30,219 bases of DNA from Streptomyces sp. NRRL F-2580. Lineage in GTDB: Bacteria > Actinomycetota > Actinomycetes > Streptomycetales > Streptomycetaceae. The stretch spans positions 1 through 30,219 of the forward strand of contig NZ_JOIR01000074.1 in the NCBI RefSeq assembly GCF_000720115.1, in the 5' to 3' direction. How positions within the stretch are numbered: the stretch's first letter is position 1; every line of letters starts with the position of its first letter. Of the stretch, positions 6,942 through 14,953 are shown piece by piece. A model generated the notes under the pieces. That model was not told where the DNA came from. It saw nothing but the letters and a program-made list of their open reading frames with translations, and ran no database searches. The position numbers and the translations under genes were made by a program.

Positions 6942-7328
6942 TCAGGGTCGGTAGCGCAACGGGTGGTCCTCCGGCACCTCCACGACCGCGATCCGCACCC
7001 CGTCCGGGTCCGCGATCCACATCTCGACCAGTCCCCACGGCTCCTTCACGGGTGCCCGCAGTACCCGTACCCCCGCCGCCACCAGCTCCTTGTGCGCGGC
7101 GCGGGCGTCGCCGACCTGCAGCCACAGCTGCAGACCGGGGGCGGGCGGCTCCTCGGAGCGTCCCGAGACCTCCAGGAACCCACCGCCGAGGAAGTAGACC
7201 GTGCCGCGCTCCGGCCCGGTCCCGAACTCGCGGTAGACGGCGAGGCCCAGCGCCTCGCCGTAGAAGGCACGGGAACGTTCCGGATCCGTGGGGCGCAGCA
7301 GGACCCTGCTGCCGAGTACGTGCACCAT
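6942..7328 (-). CDS. VOC-superfamily protein (glyoxalase/bleomycin-resistance fold)
   Basis: A 128-residue protein with the paired beta-alpha-beta-beta-beta units of the vicinal oxygen chelate fold: LRPTDPERSRAFYGEALGL at residues 12-30 in the first unit, and GDARAAHKELVAAGVRVL then IADPDGVRIAVVEV in the second. Families with this fold include glyoxalase I, dioxygenases and antibiotic-sequestering proteins. The substrate cannot be told from sequence; the metal-ligand pattern (an early His, a final Glu in AVVEV) would allow a metal site. It is divergent from the SDR gene with about 185 bases between them. Confidence 0.85.
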   Translation of the reverse strand: MVHVLGSRVLLRPTDPERSRAFYGEALGLAVYREFGTGPERGTVYFLGGGFLEVSGRSEEPPAPGLQLWLQVGDARAAHKELVAAGVRVLRAPVKEPWGLVEMWIADPDGVRIAVVEVPEDHPLRYRP

Positions 7329-7365
7329 GCCCCGAATCTAAGTGGTCGGCTCCGGAAGTCGCGGG

Positions 7366-7371
7366 TTGACA
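7366..7371 (+). promoter_or_regulatory. TTGACA, possible -35 box for the SDR gene
   Basis: A perfect -35 consensus lies in the intergenic region 143 bases upstream of the SDR start. No good -10 box is seen at 16-18 bases, so it is only a candidate. Confidence 0.25.
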
Positions 7372-7513
7372 TGGGGCCAAGTGGTGGGTGCCGATTGTTG
7401 GACGTCCAGGGCGGTGTGGTGGAGGCTGTCTCGGCTGCCGCAGAAGGGGGGTCTGGGAGACCCAGGTTGATCGGGGCCTGGTTGGCCCGAAGGCTGGTGG
7501 CGAAGCTGTGGTC

Positions 7514-8308
7514 ATGACCAACAGCAACAGTGATGTGACCGGCTTCCACGACCGTGTCGTCCTGATCACCGGCGGAACCAGCGGGATGGGCCTGGCCACC
7601 GCGCGTCTGCTCCTGGAAGCCGGCGCCCATATTGTCATCACCGGCCGCGACGATGCCCGCCTCGACCGCGCAGCAGAACAACTGGCCAAGGTCTCCGACC
7701 AGGGTGCCCGGCTGTTCACGGTCCGGGCCGACTCCGCTAGCCTCACCGATCTCGACCGCTTGGCTGCCCTGATCCGTGAACGCCACGGACGTCTGGACGG
7801 AGTGTTCGCCAATGCCGGGGTCGGAGTGTTCCAGCGCAGTGGCGAGGTCACCGAGCAGGACTTCGATCTCAGCGTCGACGTCAACTTCAAGGGAGTGTTC
7901 TTCACGGTCCAGAAGGTTCTGCCGCTGCTCGACGCGGCAGGTGGCGGTTCCATCGTGATCAACGCCTCGTGGACACTGCACCGGGGCCTGGCCGTCGCAC
8001 CCGTGTACGCGGCTACCAAGGCCGCCGTTCACAATCTGGCTCGCACGCTGGGCAGCGATCTCGCCGAGCGGGGTATCCGGGTCAACTCGATCAGCCCGGG
8101 CTACATCGTCACCGAGATGTTCGAGGCCGCCAACCCGGACCCTGCCTCGCACGATGCCATCCGCTCCCAGGTGCCGCTGCGGCGGCTCGGCCAGGCCGAG
8201 GACATCGCCGAGACCGTCGCCTTCCTCCTCTCCCCGCGGTCCTCGTACATCACCGCCCAGGACATCGCCGTCGACGGGGGCCTGGTGAACGCGATCCCCG
8301 CCTCCTGA
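7514..8308 (+). CDS. SDR-family NAD(P)-dependent oxidoreductase
   Basis: A 264-residue classical short-chain dehydrogenase. The N-terminal cofactor motif is TGGTSGMG, the NAG-type motif is VFANAGVG, and the active site is YAATK, with a serine in NASWT. The C-terminal SPGYIVTEMF and IAVDGG segments are standard. The frame is open further upstream, but ATG at 7514 starts the protein (MTNSNSDVTGF) just before the first beta strand, which fits the family. The substrate is unknown. A terminator and then an XRE-type regulator gene follow on the same strand; SDR genes are often targets of this type of regulator. Confidence 0.93.
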   Translation: MTNSNSDVTGFHDRVVLITGGTSGMGLATARLLLEAGAHIVITGRDDARLDRAAEQLAKVSDQGARLFTVRADSASLTDLDRLAALIRERHGRLDGVFANAGVGVFQRSGEVTEQDFDLSVDVNFKGVFFTVQKVLPLLDAAGGGSIVINASWTLHRGLAVAPVYAATKAAVHNLARTLGSDLAERGIRVNSISPGYIVTEMFEAANPDPASHDAIRSQVPLRRLGQAEDIAETVAFLLSPRSSYITAQDIAVDGGLVNAIPAS

Positions 8309-8316
8309 CAGCGGGT

Positions 8317-8353
8317 GGTGGCTGCCTGGCCCCGGCAGGGCCAGGCAGCCACC
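8317..8353 (+). terminator. 16-bp hairpin after the SDR gene
   Basis: 8317-8332 pairs perfectly with 8338-8353 around CGGCA. It lies 8 bases after the SDR stop codon. Confidence 0.8.
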
Positions 8354-8378
8354 CGCCATGCCCGGCGACAATCGTCGT

Positions 8379-9260
8379 ATGAGCACAGCGATCAACATGG
8401 GCGAGTTCCTCCGAACCCGCCGCGCCCTCCTGCACCTCGAAGACGTCGCCCTGCCGGACTTCGGGGGCCGGCGCCGGGTCGCGGGCCTGCGCCGCGAGGA
8501 GATCGCACAGCTCGCCGGAGTGAGCGTCGACTACTACACCCGGATGGAACAGGGCCGCGTGCCCAACCCCTCGGGCGCGGTACTCGACGCCCTCGCCCGC
8601 GCACTTCGGCTGGACGGGGATGCCACACGGCACCTGCACCGCCTCGCCCGACCGCAGCCCTCCGCCCGGCACGTTCCCCAGCGCCAGGCCCGGCCGCAAT
8701 GCGTGCGCCCCATGCTCCAGCGATTGCTGGACGATCTGGTGGACATGCCGGCGATGGTGATGGGCCGACGCATGGACATACTGGCCTGGAACACAGCAGC
8801 GGCCGCCCTCTTCGGCGACTACGCGCCCCTGCACCGAGCCGAGCGCAACATCGCTCGAATCACCTTCCTCGACGAGACGTCCCGGGAACTGTATGCCGAC
8901 TGGATCTCCTGCGCCCGCGAGAACGTGGCCTACCTCCACATGGACGCAGGACGGCACCCCGAGGACTCCCGGTTGGCGAGCCTGATCGGCGAACTGTCGA
9001 TGAAGAGCGAGGACTTCCGTCGCTGGTGGGCCGAGCACCCAGTGCAGGAAAAGACCTCGGGAACCAAGCGATTCCACCATCCGGTGGTCGGCGACCTGGA
9101 ACTGTCCTACGAGACCCTGCGCGCAACGGACGACCCCGATCAGGCCTTGATCACATATGCCGCCGAGCCGGGCAGCCCCTCGCACGACGCCCTGCGGATG
9201 CTGCTGGCCTGGGCCACCGAGGCCCCTTCCCCCATGCCGGACGACGACCGCACGCGCTGA
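8379..9260 (+). CDS. XRE-family regulator with MmyB-like ligand-binding domain
   Basis: A 293-residue transcription factor. The HTH is near the N-terminus (MGEFLRTRRALLHLEDVALP, then GLRREEIAQLAGVSVDYYTR, MEQGRVPNPSGAVLDALARA). From about residue 100 it has the MmyB-like/MLTR domain, including MDILAWNTAAAALFGDY and a Trp/His-rich end RWWAEHPVQEKTSGTKRF then HHPVVGDLELSYETL. This family binds small or fatty-acyl ligands and often controls an adjacent SDR or flavoprotein gene. Here the target is probably the SDR gene just upstream, although the usual arrangement is divergent. ATG at 8379 is favoured over 8358; 8397 is also possible. Confidence 0.88.
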   Translation: MSTAINMGEFLRTRRALLHLEDVALPDFGGRRRVAGLRREEIAQLAGVSVDYYTRMEQGRVPNPSGAVLDALARALRLDGDATRHLHRLARPQPSARHVPQRQARPQCVRPMLQRLLDDLVDMPAMVMGRRMDILAWNTAAAALFGDYAPLHRAERNIARITFLDETSRELYADWISCARENVAYLHMDAGRHPEDSRLASLIGELSMKSEDFRRWWAEHPVQEKTSGTKRFHHPVVGDLELSYETLRATDDPDQALITYAAEPGSPSHDALRMLLAWATEAPSPMPDDDRTR

Positions 9261-9347
9261 CCTTCGGGGCAGTCCCGGCCTCACCGCCGACGACCCGCAC
9301 CTGCAAATGAGACTGCTTCTACCGCCAGGCGGCGCCGCGTACGGCGG

Positions 9348-9905
9348 TCACTGTCCGTCGGTGATGTAGTAGTCGTCCTTGAGGTACTCCAGGGTGTAAC
9401 TGCCGAGGTCGCTCTCGGTGAAGGTGGCGGAGGACCTGACCGCTTCGAGGGGCATCTCGATCTTGTCGAGGGTGCGTACGGCGACGCGCTGCGGATCGAC
9501 CGTCGCGGTTTGCAGGGCCTTCTTCTGCTCGGGGGAGATCATCTGGAACACGATGACGTACGTAGACGTGCACGGACCGAATCCCTGGTCCTGTGCCTTC
9601 TTCGCGCCCGGCCCGGCCACTTCGCAGACCGTGTCGATGTCCTCACGCCCAAGGCCGTGGAGGTACTGCTCGTACCGTTGGATCGCCCGCTCCTTCGTCA
9701 TGGGTGCGGGCCGGTTGCCGGTAGGGGCCGCCTCGGTGCTGGCGGACGCGGACGGCGCGACCGACGGCCCTATCGCCGACATCGACGCGGACGGCTGCGA
9801 AGGCTTCGCGCCGGCGTCCTCCTTCGCTTTCTCCGGACCGCACGCGCACGCCACCAGCACCACGCAGGCCGATACCGCCGCGCTTACCATCGTCCGCGTT
9901 TTCAT
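9348..9905 (-). CDS. Putative lipoprotein
   Basis: A 185-residue protein with a lipoprotein signal: MKTRTMVSAAVSACVVLVAC, with Cys in a VLVAC/ACAC lipobox around residues 19-22. A Ser/Pro/Ala-rich linker (about 30-65) leads to a folded domain with ERAIQRYEQYLHGLGREDID, FGPCTSTYVIVFQMISPEQK and a C-terminal YTLEYLKDDYYITDGQ. The domain resembles small NTF2/DUF4878-type extracellular domains of Streptomyces lipoproteins, where paired cysteines stabilise the fold. It would be exported and anchored on the outer face of the membrane. It stands alone on the minus strand, converging on the XRE gene. Confidence 0.75.
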   Translation of the reverse strand: MKTRTMVSAAVSACVVLVACACGPEKAKEDAGAKPSQPSASMSAIGPSVAPSASASTEAAPTGNRPAPMTKERAIQRYEQYLHGLGREDIDTVCEVAGPGAKKAQDQGFGPCTSTYVIVFQMISPEQKKALQTATVDPQRVAVRTLDKIEMPLEAVRSSATFTESDLGSYTLEYLKDDYYITDGQ

Positions 9906-10306
9906 CAGGTCCCCTCCACCAGCCGACTACGCCATCAAGAGTTCACGCAGGATCCGGGGGAAAGGTTCCCGAGCCGATCCAGGAGCCGTGACCGGTGCCG
10001 CGTTCGCTTTCGTACCGCCGATGTCCGGGAGTCGACCGCCACCAGAGGCACGACGACTGACGGACAGGCACCGGACCGCTCGGCGCGTGCCGAACCGGTC
10101 CCGGCGCCGCCTCCTTGCCCGGTGCAGGAAGGAGCCGTCCCGCGCACGGCGGGGAATCGGCCCAGGCCTCAGGCCCGCCGGCCTTGTCTCCGCAACGCGA
10201 CACGCTCTTGGAATGGCCGCATCAGGAGGGGGAGTTCTTCCGAGGCAGGACCGGCGTAGGCCGCCTACCGCGGAGCAGCTCGGTCCTGCGGTGAAGCGCG
10301 CGTGAC
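9906..10306. other. No recognisable gene
   Basis: Several overlapping open frames occur on both strands, but all are Arg/Pro/Ser-rich with no family resemblance. I see no hairpin or repeat of note. Confidence 0.3.
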
Positions 10307-10314
10307 TCAGGCGC

Positions 10315-10617
10315 TCATGCGGCCGGTCCGTTGCCGATTGGGTGTTGGTTCAGCCATTTCTGGGCGGCCTTGAGGCTGTCGGCGGTGCCGGCCACCTCGT
10401 ACGGCCCTGCGGTCGGGAGCCCGCCGGGCGGGCTGAGTCTCGCCGGACGCCTTGCGGGCCGCGGGTGCGGGACGGGCCGGCGCGGGAGCACGGCCGGCTT
10501 CGGGAACGGCGCCGGCCGGAGGCGCGGCCGCAGGGTCGGGCGTGGGGGAGAGGGGCAGCGCCGCCCCCGTGTCCGGTCGTGCGGGCCGGGGGTCGACGGG
10601 GTGCTTGTGGTCTTCAC
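10315..10617 (-). CDS. Doubtful Pro/Arg-rich ORF with plausible C-terminal end
   Basis: A 100-residue frame whose first 70 residues are Pro/Arg-rich and unconvincing. The end looks like real protein: GPYEVAGTADSLKAAQKWLN then QHPIGNGPAA, and the stop overlaps an ATGA. It is probably the surviving tail of a decayed gene, with the upstream part out of frame. No family is recognised. Confidence 0.2.
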   Translation of the reverse strand: MKTTSTPSTPGPHDRTRGRRCPSPPRPTLRPRLRPAPFPKPAVLPRRPVPHPRPARRPARLSPPGGLPTAGPYEVAGTADSLKAAQKWLNQHPIGNGPAA

Positions 10618-10659
10618 CGCCGGTTGAGGCCACTGGTGGAGCGCGGACTCTCAGCGCCG

Positions 10660-11160
10660 AGGGAGAGTTCCTGTCGGTGACCTGGCACACCTCCGCCTGC
10701 CCGCACCACATGGCCGATCTCGTCCTCGCCGAGGACGACTGAGTGAGCGCACCTGATGGTCGTCCGGGACTGGGCCGATGCCACCCTGCGGCACGTCGTT
10801 CAGTACTGGAGACTTCCGGCAGCAGGACGACCCGCGGAAGTCCCGGCCATCCCCGCAGTCGACGAGGTCTCTACAAGGGGGGCATGCAGGCCACCTTCGA
10901 TGGCGGCCGTTCGAGGAAGGTCGCCACCTGGACCTCAAGAAGGCGCCGAAGAGCAAGGGCGACAACCGGAAGCTGGTCCTTCACCGTCGACGGCGGCACA
11001 AGGAGAGCCAGACCTTCGAGGTCGCCGCGCAGCCGCCGAACGGGTTCGGTGGCCCGCCCGATTCCCGACCCGCCGCTGGCCGTCATCACCGATGTCCTCA
11101 AGTCCGAGGCCGGCAACGGAACCGGCTACGGCACCGTGCACAGTTGCCCGTGCTTCTGAT
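10660..11160 (+). pseudogene. Decayed coding stretch of unknown family
   Basis: Short plausible protein blocks occur in all three plus-strand frames: LSVTWHTSACPHHMADLVLA ending at a TGA (10740-10742), then VVRDWADATLRHVVQYWRL, GLYKGGMQATFDGG, LDLKKAPKSKGDNRKLVL and AVITDVLKSEAGNGTGYGTV before a TGA at 11157. Placing them in order needs four or five frameshifts. I do not recognise the family. The pattern fits one or two genes broken by indels, not a functional gene. Confidence 0.3.
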
Positions 11161-11294
11161 GGACCGCTGCCCTTTGCCGGTGTTGCCGGCTGTCAGTTGA
11201 AGATGTCCAGGAGGTCCATCCAGGAGCCTGAGTCGTCGGCGGAGCGGCTGGGCCCATCGGGAGGGGATCCGGGTAGGTCTCCACCGCGGCCCTG

Positions 11295-11647
11295 GCGCGG
11301 ACGATGTCGGGCCTCCTCCTCGGCCGCTACGATGCGACCGGCCGCCTCCGCCCGTCGGCCGCACCGTACCGCTGCGCCCCGACGCGGCCCGTCAGCTTTC
11401 CGAGCACCTCACTCCAGCCGGCCCCGCCCATCCATGGACCGGTGTGACGTTCTCCTCGGGCTGGGGCACACGCGACGTCCTCGACACCACGCTCGTCCAG
11501 CCGGAGCTCGTCGCGGAGATCAGCGCCGACGCTTCCGTCGACCGGGGCGCCGTCTACCGTCATCCGATCCGCTACGTGCGCTTGTGCTTGGACGCGACCA
11601 CTGACGACGTGCCCCGGTTCAGCGGAGCCCCGTCGTCGCAGGGATGA
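11295..11647 (+). pseudogene. ATP-dependent DNA ligase, C-terminal fragment
   Basis: Reads GLLLGRYDATGRLRP (about 11310-11353), then after a one-base shift VGRTVPLRPDAARQLSEHLT, PAGPAHPWTGVTFSSGWGTR and TTLVQPELVAEISADASV, ending near DDVPRFSGAPSSQG. This is the C-terminal OB-fold end of Streptomyces LigC-like ATP-dependent ligases, which seal nicks in repair such as NHEJ. The adenylation domain is absent here. A matching N-terminal fragment lies 3 kb downstream at 14709-14810 on the same strand, in reversed order. The frame from 11444 is open, but the product lacks all catalytic motifs. Confidence 0.65.
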
Positions 11648-11702
11648 CCGTATTCGGCCGAGCCCCGGAACGCGCTCGTGCTGTCGGGGCGCGGCCCCCG
11701 TC

Positions 11703-11725
11703 GCGGCCCTGGTGGCCAGGGCCGC
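11703..11725 (+). terminator. 10-bp GC hairpin after the ligase fragment
   Basis: GCGGCCCTGG (11703-11712), TGG loop, CCAGGGCCGC (11716-11725); 56 bases after the ligase stop codon. Confidence 0.5.
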
Positions 11726-11841
11726 ACCGAACGTACCCCGCCTCCGAGCGAGCTGGCGCCCCATCCCTGAGGTCCGCGTTCTGTTCCCCGCTCGTGAGCA
11801 ACCCGTCGGCTGCGGCAAGGTGCCGGTGAGGAGGGTGGTCC

Positions 11842-12048
11842 GCGAAGCCAATCGTCTACCCGCCCGACGAGCAGGGGTGGCGGCGGCTGCGCTACGACGG
11901 CGTCGTTATCGGGGTTGTGCACCGTCGTCCGAGATCAGTGTCGTCCTCGCCGCCGGGCTGGAGAACGCCGAGGATGCAGATTTCACCGACCCCGACTTCG
12001 TGGCATGGGGAGGCGCCGGCCCCGAGGCGTGGGACCCTTTCCCCTTGA
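11842..12048 (+). pseudogene. Small conserved Streptomyces protein, frameshifted
   Basis: Read in two frames it gives AKPIVYPPDEQGWRRLRYDG and VVIGVVHR, then after a shift near 11930 EISVVLAAGLENAED and FVAWGGAGPEAWD. I recall this as a small protein of about 65-70 residues found repeatedly in Streptomyces plasmid and arm regions, of unknown function. One indel breaks it and the ancestral start codon is not visible. Confidence 0.45.
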
Positions 12049-12155
12049 AGCGCTCTCCGCACCGGCGGAAGTGCTGCTCCGTCCGCAGGCTAAGCGGCGG
12101 TTCAAAAAATTGTCAGCCACCGGACCGCCGTCATGAACGGCTCGGACCCAGGTAC

Positions 12156-12701
12156 TCACCCGTGCCAGTCCGAGTTGCGCAGGCATTCGGTGGTCAGGCT
12201 CACGGTCAGCCCGTTGAAGGCCGGCGCCTCGGTCGGACGTTCATGGCTAGCGGAGACGGTGGCTGTGCCCGAGCCGGGCATAGTCAGGTCTACGGTGACC
12301 TGGTCGTTCACTGGTCCGATGCCGTCGGGGCCGGGCCCTTTCCACCCTTTCCGCTCCATCTCCCTGACGACCTCTCGCGCGAGCTCTGTCGGCGAGCGCT
12401 TGTCCGACGGGGACGCGTAGAGAGTGATCGAAGCGGACCCGATGACCTCGCTCTCGTCCAGGGAGTCGCCGATGAAATCCCTGGGGTGACACGCGTGGTG
12501 ACCCCCGCCGGACTCTTCCGGTTCGATGTGGGGGTCAACGGCCTTCACCGCCTCCAGGGCCGCCGGGTACATCGCATCCCATGCCTGCCTGTCCGAGTGC
12601 GGGGAAGGACCAACGCGGTCGGCGCAAGCTGTTGCGGTGACCACGACGGCGAGCAATGCGGCGGCGCGCAGCGCCCAGGTGAGAGGCAGGGAGCACAACA
12701 T
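12156..12701 (-). CDS. Putative lipoprotein
   Basis: ATG at 12701 gives MLCSLPLTWALRAAALLAVV then VTATAC, a type II signal with the lipid-acceptor Cys near residue 26. The mature part has an acidic centre and a beta-rich end: ASITLYASPSDKRSPTELAR, EVVREMERKGWKGPGP, VTVDLTMPGSGTATVSASHE and LTVSLTTECLRNSDWHG. The pattern resembles Streptomyces lipoproteins with a small alpha/beta domain and one C-terminal disulfide. The frame is open to 12752, but the extra N-terminus would hide the signal, so 12701 is preferred. No partner gene is visible; function unknown. Confidence 0.75.
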   Translation of the reverse strand: MLCSLPLTWALRAAALLAVVVTATACADRVGPSPHSDRQAWDAMYPAALEAVKAVDPHIEPEESGGGHHACHPRDFIGDSLDESEVIGSASITLYASPSDKRSPTELAREVVREMERKGWKGPGPDGIGPVNDQVTVDLTMPGSGTATVSASHERPTEAPAFNGLTVSLTTECLRNSDWHG

Positions 12702-13013
12702 GTCTCTACACCACTCCACTGCGGCAGCCGTGTCATGAGTACTGGTACTCAAGGCTGCCCGCTCCTCCGTCGGGTGATCTTGCTACGGCGCTGGGCACGA
12801 GGCTGGCAGGCCTCTCGCACCAAGTTCACATGTCTCATCCAGCCCGGTCCGTGCAGGCAAGCAAACGCGGGCACGCACGGTCCAGAGCAGTCCCAGGTGC
12901 GTTGTTCTGGTGGGACTGAACCGGCACTCCGGCAACGGAGCGCCGGGGCCGCGCCGTGTGCGCGGGCCCGACGGCCCACGCCATTGAGCGGTCCGGCGAG
13001 TGACTCCGCAGAG

Positions 13014-13170
13014 AGTTGCACGGGCCGGTCACGCCGCTGACGTGCGGGTTGACCGATAGCGGGGAGCAGATCGGTCACGCTGGTGACCGGTGACCGGCGT
13101 GACCGGTCACGCGGTTGGGCAAGCCCAAGGCTTACCTGGGCAAGCCCTCTTTCAGGGTGGCTTGCCCAGG
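13014..13170. repeat. Composite iteron-like repeat, copy A
   Basis: Begins AGTTGCA, includes the block GCTGACGTGCGGGTTGACCG, runs through stacked TGACC/GGTCA palindromes (about 13069-13111) and ends with GGGCAAGCC twice and its inverse GGCTTGCCC once. Aligns by eye with copy B at 13526-13673, differing by scattered changes and short indels. Confidence 0.7.
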
Positions 13171-13550
13171 TGCGCGTAGCCGGGTTCAGGACCGCTGGGT
13201 GGTGAGCGCGGGCGGGTCGGTGTGGTGGCGCAGCCGGGGCCCCAGGGGGTGGGTGTCCGGCGAGGGCATCGAGCAGGATCGCGGCGACCTGCCGGTCCAC
13301 GGTGCGGGTCCGCCTCGCCTCGTCGATCACGAAGGGCATCTGCCACGCCCAGAGCTCACGTGCGGCCGCATTCAGGCGCCGGCTGACCAGACCCATCGCG
13401 GTGATGGCCGGCTTGCCCGTCAGGTGCGGTGACACGTACTCCGCGATGACCTGGCCCCGAAGGCCGGGCGGGCCGGGCTCCGCGAGGCTGCGGCTGACCG
13501 AGGGCCGGTGACCGGTCGGCGGGGAAGTTGCATGGATCGGTCACGGCGCT
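13170..13550 (-). CDS. Uncharacterised ORF or fragment between the two composite repeats
   Basis: The minus-strand frame reads SLAEPGPPGLRGQVIAEYVS, then PHLTGKPAITAMGLVSRRLN, AAARELWAWQMPFVIDEARR and TVDRQVAAILLDALAGHPPP. Composition and codon bias look like real protein for about 100 residues; GTG at 13435 or a start further upstream is possible. Towards 13170 it becomes Pro/Arg-rich and enters repeat copy A, so the true end is unclear. I do not recognise it. Lying between two iteron-like repeats, it may be a leftover of plasmid maintenance functions; that is inference only. Confidence 0.35.
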
Positions 13551-13673
13551 GACGTGCGGGTTGACCGATTGACCGAGGAAATCGGTCACGCCTGTCCCGG
13601 TGACCGATCTGCCAGCGGGCAAGCCGAAGGCTTGGCTGGGCAAGCCACCCCCGGACGGCGGCTTGCCCGCCCC
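13526..13673. repeat. Composite iteron-like repeat, copy B
   Basis: Same order of elements as copy A 512 bases away: AGTTGCA, GCTGACGTGCGGGTTGACCG, several GGTCAC/GTGACC boxes, GGGCAAGCC twice and inverted GGCTTGCCC once. Confidence 0.7.
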
Positions 13674-13703
13674 GGCCGGGGTGGGCTGAGGTGGGAGGAC
13701 GCG

Positions 13704-14436
13704 GTGCGCGGTTTCGAGACGGGCCAGGCGGTCGTACGGCGTGACGTGCACCGGTCGGCCCGGGTATGGAGCGAGCAGGCACTGCGGGTCGTCTCCGACA
13801 CCGGCGCGGCGCTGGTGACCGCCTGCGCGCCCGGAGCGCAGGCCCGCTGGCCCGCCCTGTACGCGCAGGCCCGCACCGAGGGGGACCCTTCGGTGCGCAC
13901 CGAGGCGTTCGACGCGATGGCGGCCGGCCGGTGGGACCTCGAGGACGCCGATGGCAGGAGACCGAGCTGCTGCTTTGGAAGCCGCCGGCGGCCTGGTTCA
14001 GCATCAACGCCTTCTTCGTGCCCGACGGGACGGGCGCCGGCTGCGGAACTGGTACGTCAACTTCGAGCACCCCACCCGCCGCACCGAGGACGGGTTCGAC
14101 ACCTTCGACCTCACCCCGGATCTACTCATCGAGCCCGGCCTCACCCGGTGGCAGTGGAAGGAGGAAGACGAGTACGCGCACGTGCGGCGGCTCGGGACCG
14201 TCTCTGACATCGAGCACCAGGCCGTGGACGCCGCCCGCGCCCAGATCCTCGCGATGCTCGCCGAGCGCTCCGACGTGTTCGCCAATGCCGAGCGGTGGGC
14301 GCTCTGGAGGAGGTGGGAGCCGGCCTGTCCCACGCCGTGCCTTCCCGGCCTCGCGGCGGCGGCCGGGAGGGTTGCACCGGAAGGGGGCTGGAGGGTTGCA
14401 CGTAGAGGTGCACTAGGAGGTGCACCGCAGGTGTGA
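13704..14436 (+). pseudogene. DUF402-family protein with two single-base deletions
   Basis: GTG at 13704 follows GGGAGG at good spacing. The first frame runs VRGFETGQAVVRRDVHRSAR to AGRWDLEDAD. Near 13951 one base is missing and the next frame gives WQETELLLWKPPAAWFSINA then FFVPDGTGAG. Near 14040 another is missing, and a third frame gives LRNWYVNFEHPTRRTEDGFD, TFDLTPDLLIEPGLTRWQWK and ERWALWRRWEP. Restoring the two bases gives an uninterrupted DUF402 protein. This family has a beta-barrel fold, and some members are nucleoside phosphatases or nucleases acting on RNA. The tail past 14330 is probably beyond the natural end. It is either a young pseudogene or intact but mis-sequenced. Confidence 0.7.
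14393..14436 (+). repeat. Cluster of short GGTGCAC-type repeats
   Basis: GTTGCAC, AGGTGCACTAG, AGGTGCACCGC and AGGTGTGACC follow each other within 45 bases. Another GGGCAAGCC box, as in the composite repeats, lies at about 14494-14502. Confidence 0.45.
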
Positions 14437-14519
14437 CCGGGAGTGGGAGCCCGGCAAATCGGACACCCCTTGTTGTGCCTGGTCAGCTCCGGTGGGCAAG
14501 CCTCCCTTCGGCTAAGACA

Positions 14520-14550
14520 CCTCTTTCTCCGCGATAGCCGGGGAAAGAGG
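14520..14550. terminator. 11-bp hairpin
   Basis: 14520-14530 pairs with 14540-14550 (one G-T pair), 9-base loop, in the gap between the DUF402 gene and the ligase fragment. Confidence 0.5.
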
Positions 14551-14708
14551 ACCTGCCCAACGACGGGGCGCCGCAGCGGCGAAGAGCGCGCTCACCCTGG
14601 AGCCTGATCCGGCAGTCCCACTGGCCGTATCCGCCAGGCGTTGCATGCCTGGCCGGGGGAGGCTGTCGTTGCCCGGCCCGAAGCGGCGGTGAAGGAGGCC
14701 AGCCCCGA

Positions 14709-14810
14709 GTGGTCCTCACCCCGCCCTTCGAGCCGATGCTCGTCCAGACCGCCGAGTACGTCCCCGGCTCCGGCGTCCTGGCGAGCGGGTTCGCGGCGGA
14801 GCAGAAGTTA
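14709..14810 (+). pseudogene. ATP-dependent DNA ligase, N-terminal fragment
   Basis: GTG at 14709 follows a strong AAGGAGG. It starts MVLTPPFEPMLVQTAEYVPG then SGVLASGFAAEQK, the N-terminus of Streptomyces ATP-dependent DNA ligases, and stops exactly at the position where the catalytic KFDG lysine motif should be. From about 14809 the DNA switches to an IS5-type transposase. The ribosome-binding site and N-terminus are well preserved, so the break is recent relative to the frameshifted neighbours. The C-terminal part of such a ligase lies upstream at 11295-11647. Confidence 0.65.
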
Positions 14811-14945
14811 CCCAGACCCTCGCCCTGGTCGACGGCATCCCGCCCGTCGCGGGCAGACCCGGCCGGCCCCGCCGTCGGCGCGAGGCCCTGCTCGGCGACA
14901 AGGGCTACGACTCCAACCCCAACCGCGAAGAGCTGCGCGCAGGAA
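14809..14945 (+). pseudogene. IS5-family transposase fragment
   Basis: In one frame it reads TLALVDGIPPVAGRPGRPRR, then RREALLGDKGYDSNPNREEL, the DDE region around the second catalytic Asp (GDKGYDS) of IS5-type transposases common in Streptomyces. About 45 codons survive; both element ends are gone. It is fused directly to the DNA ligase N-terminus on the left and to the 3' end of the protease gene on the right. Confidence 0.7.
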
Positions 14946-14953
14946 CAAGCCGC

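Noticed and set aside
5894..7369. Plus-strand open frame of 491 codons
   Set aside because: It is antisense to the VOC gene and to the gene at 6371-6823 and is Arg/Pro-rich. Only the short stretch after 6270 carries meaning, as the shifted end of the Cys-rich protein.
7046..8398. Minus-strand open frame of 450 codons
   Set aside because: It is antisense to the SDR gene, which has full SDR motifs on the plus strand.
8250..9284. Minus-strand open frame of 344 codons
   Set aside because: It is antisense to the XRE/MmyB regulator; no family resemblance of its own.
13014..13673. Possible CRISPR array
   Set aside because: Only two long, diverged copies 512 bp apart with internal palindromes; no regular short repeats and spacers, and no cas genes.
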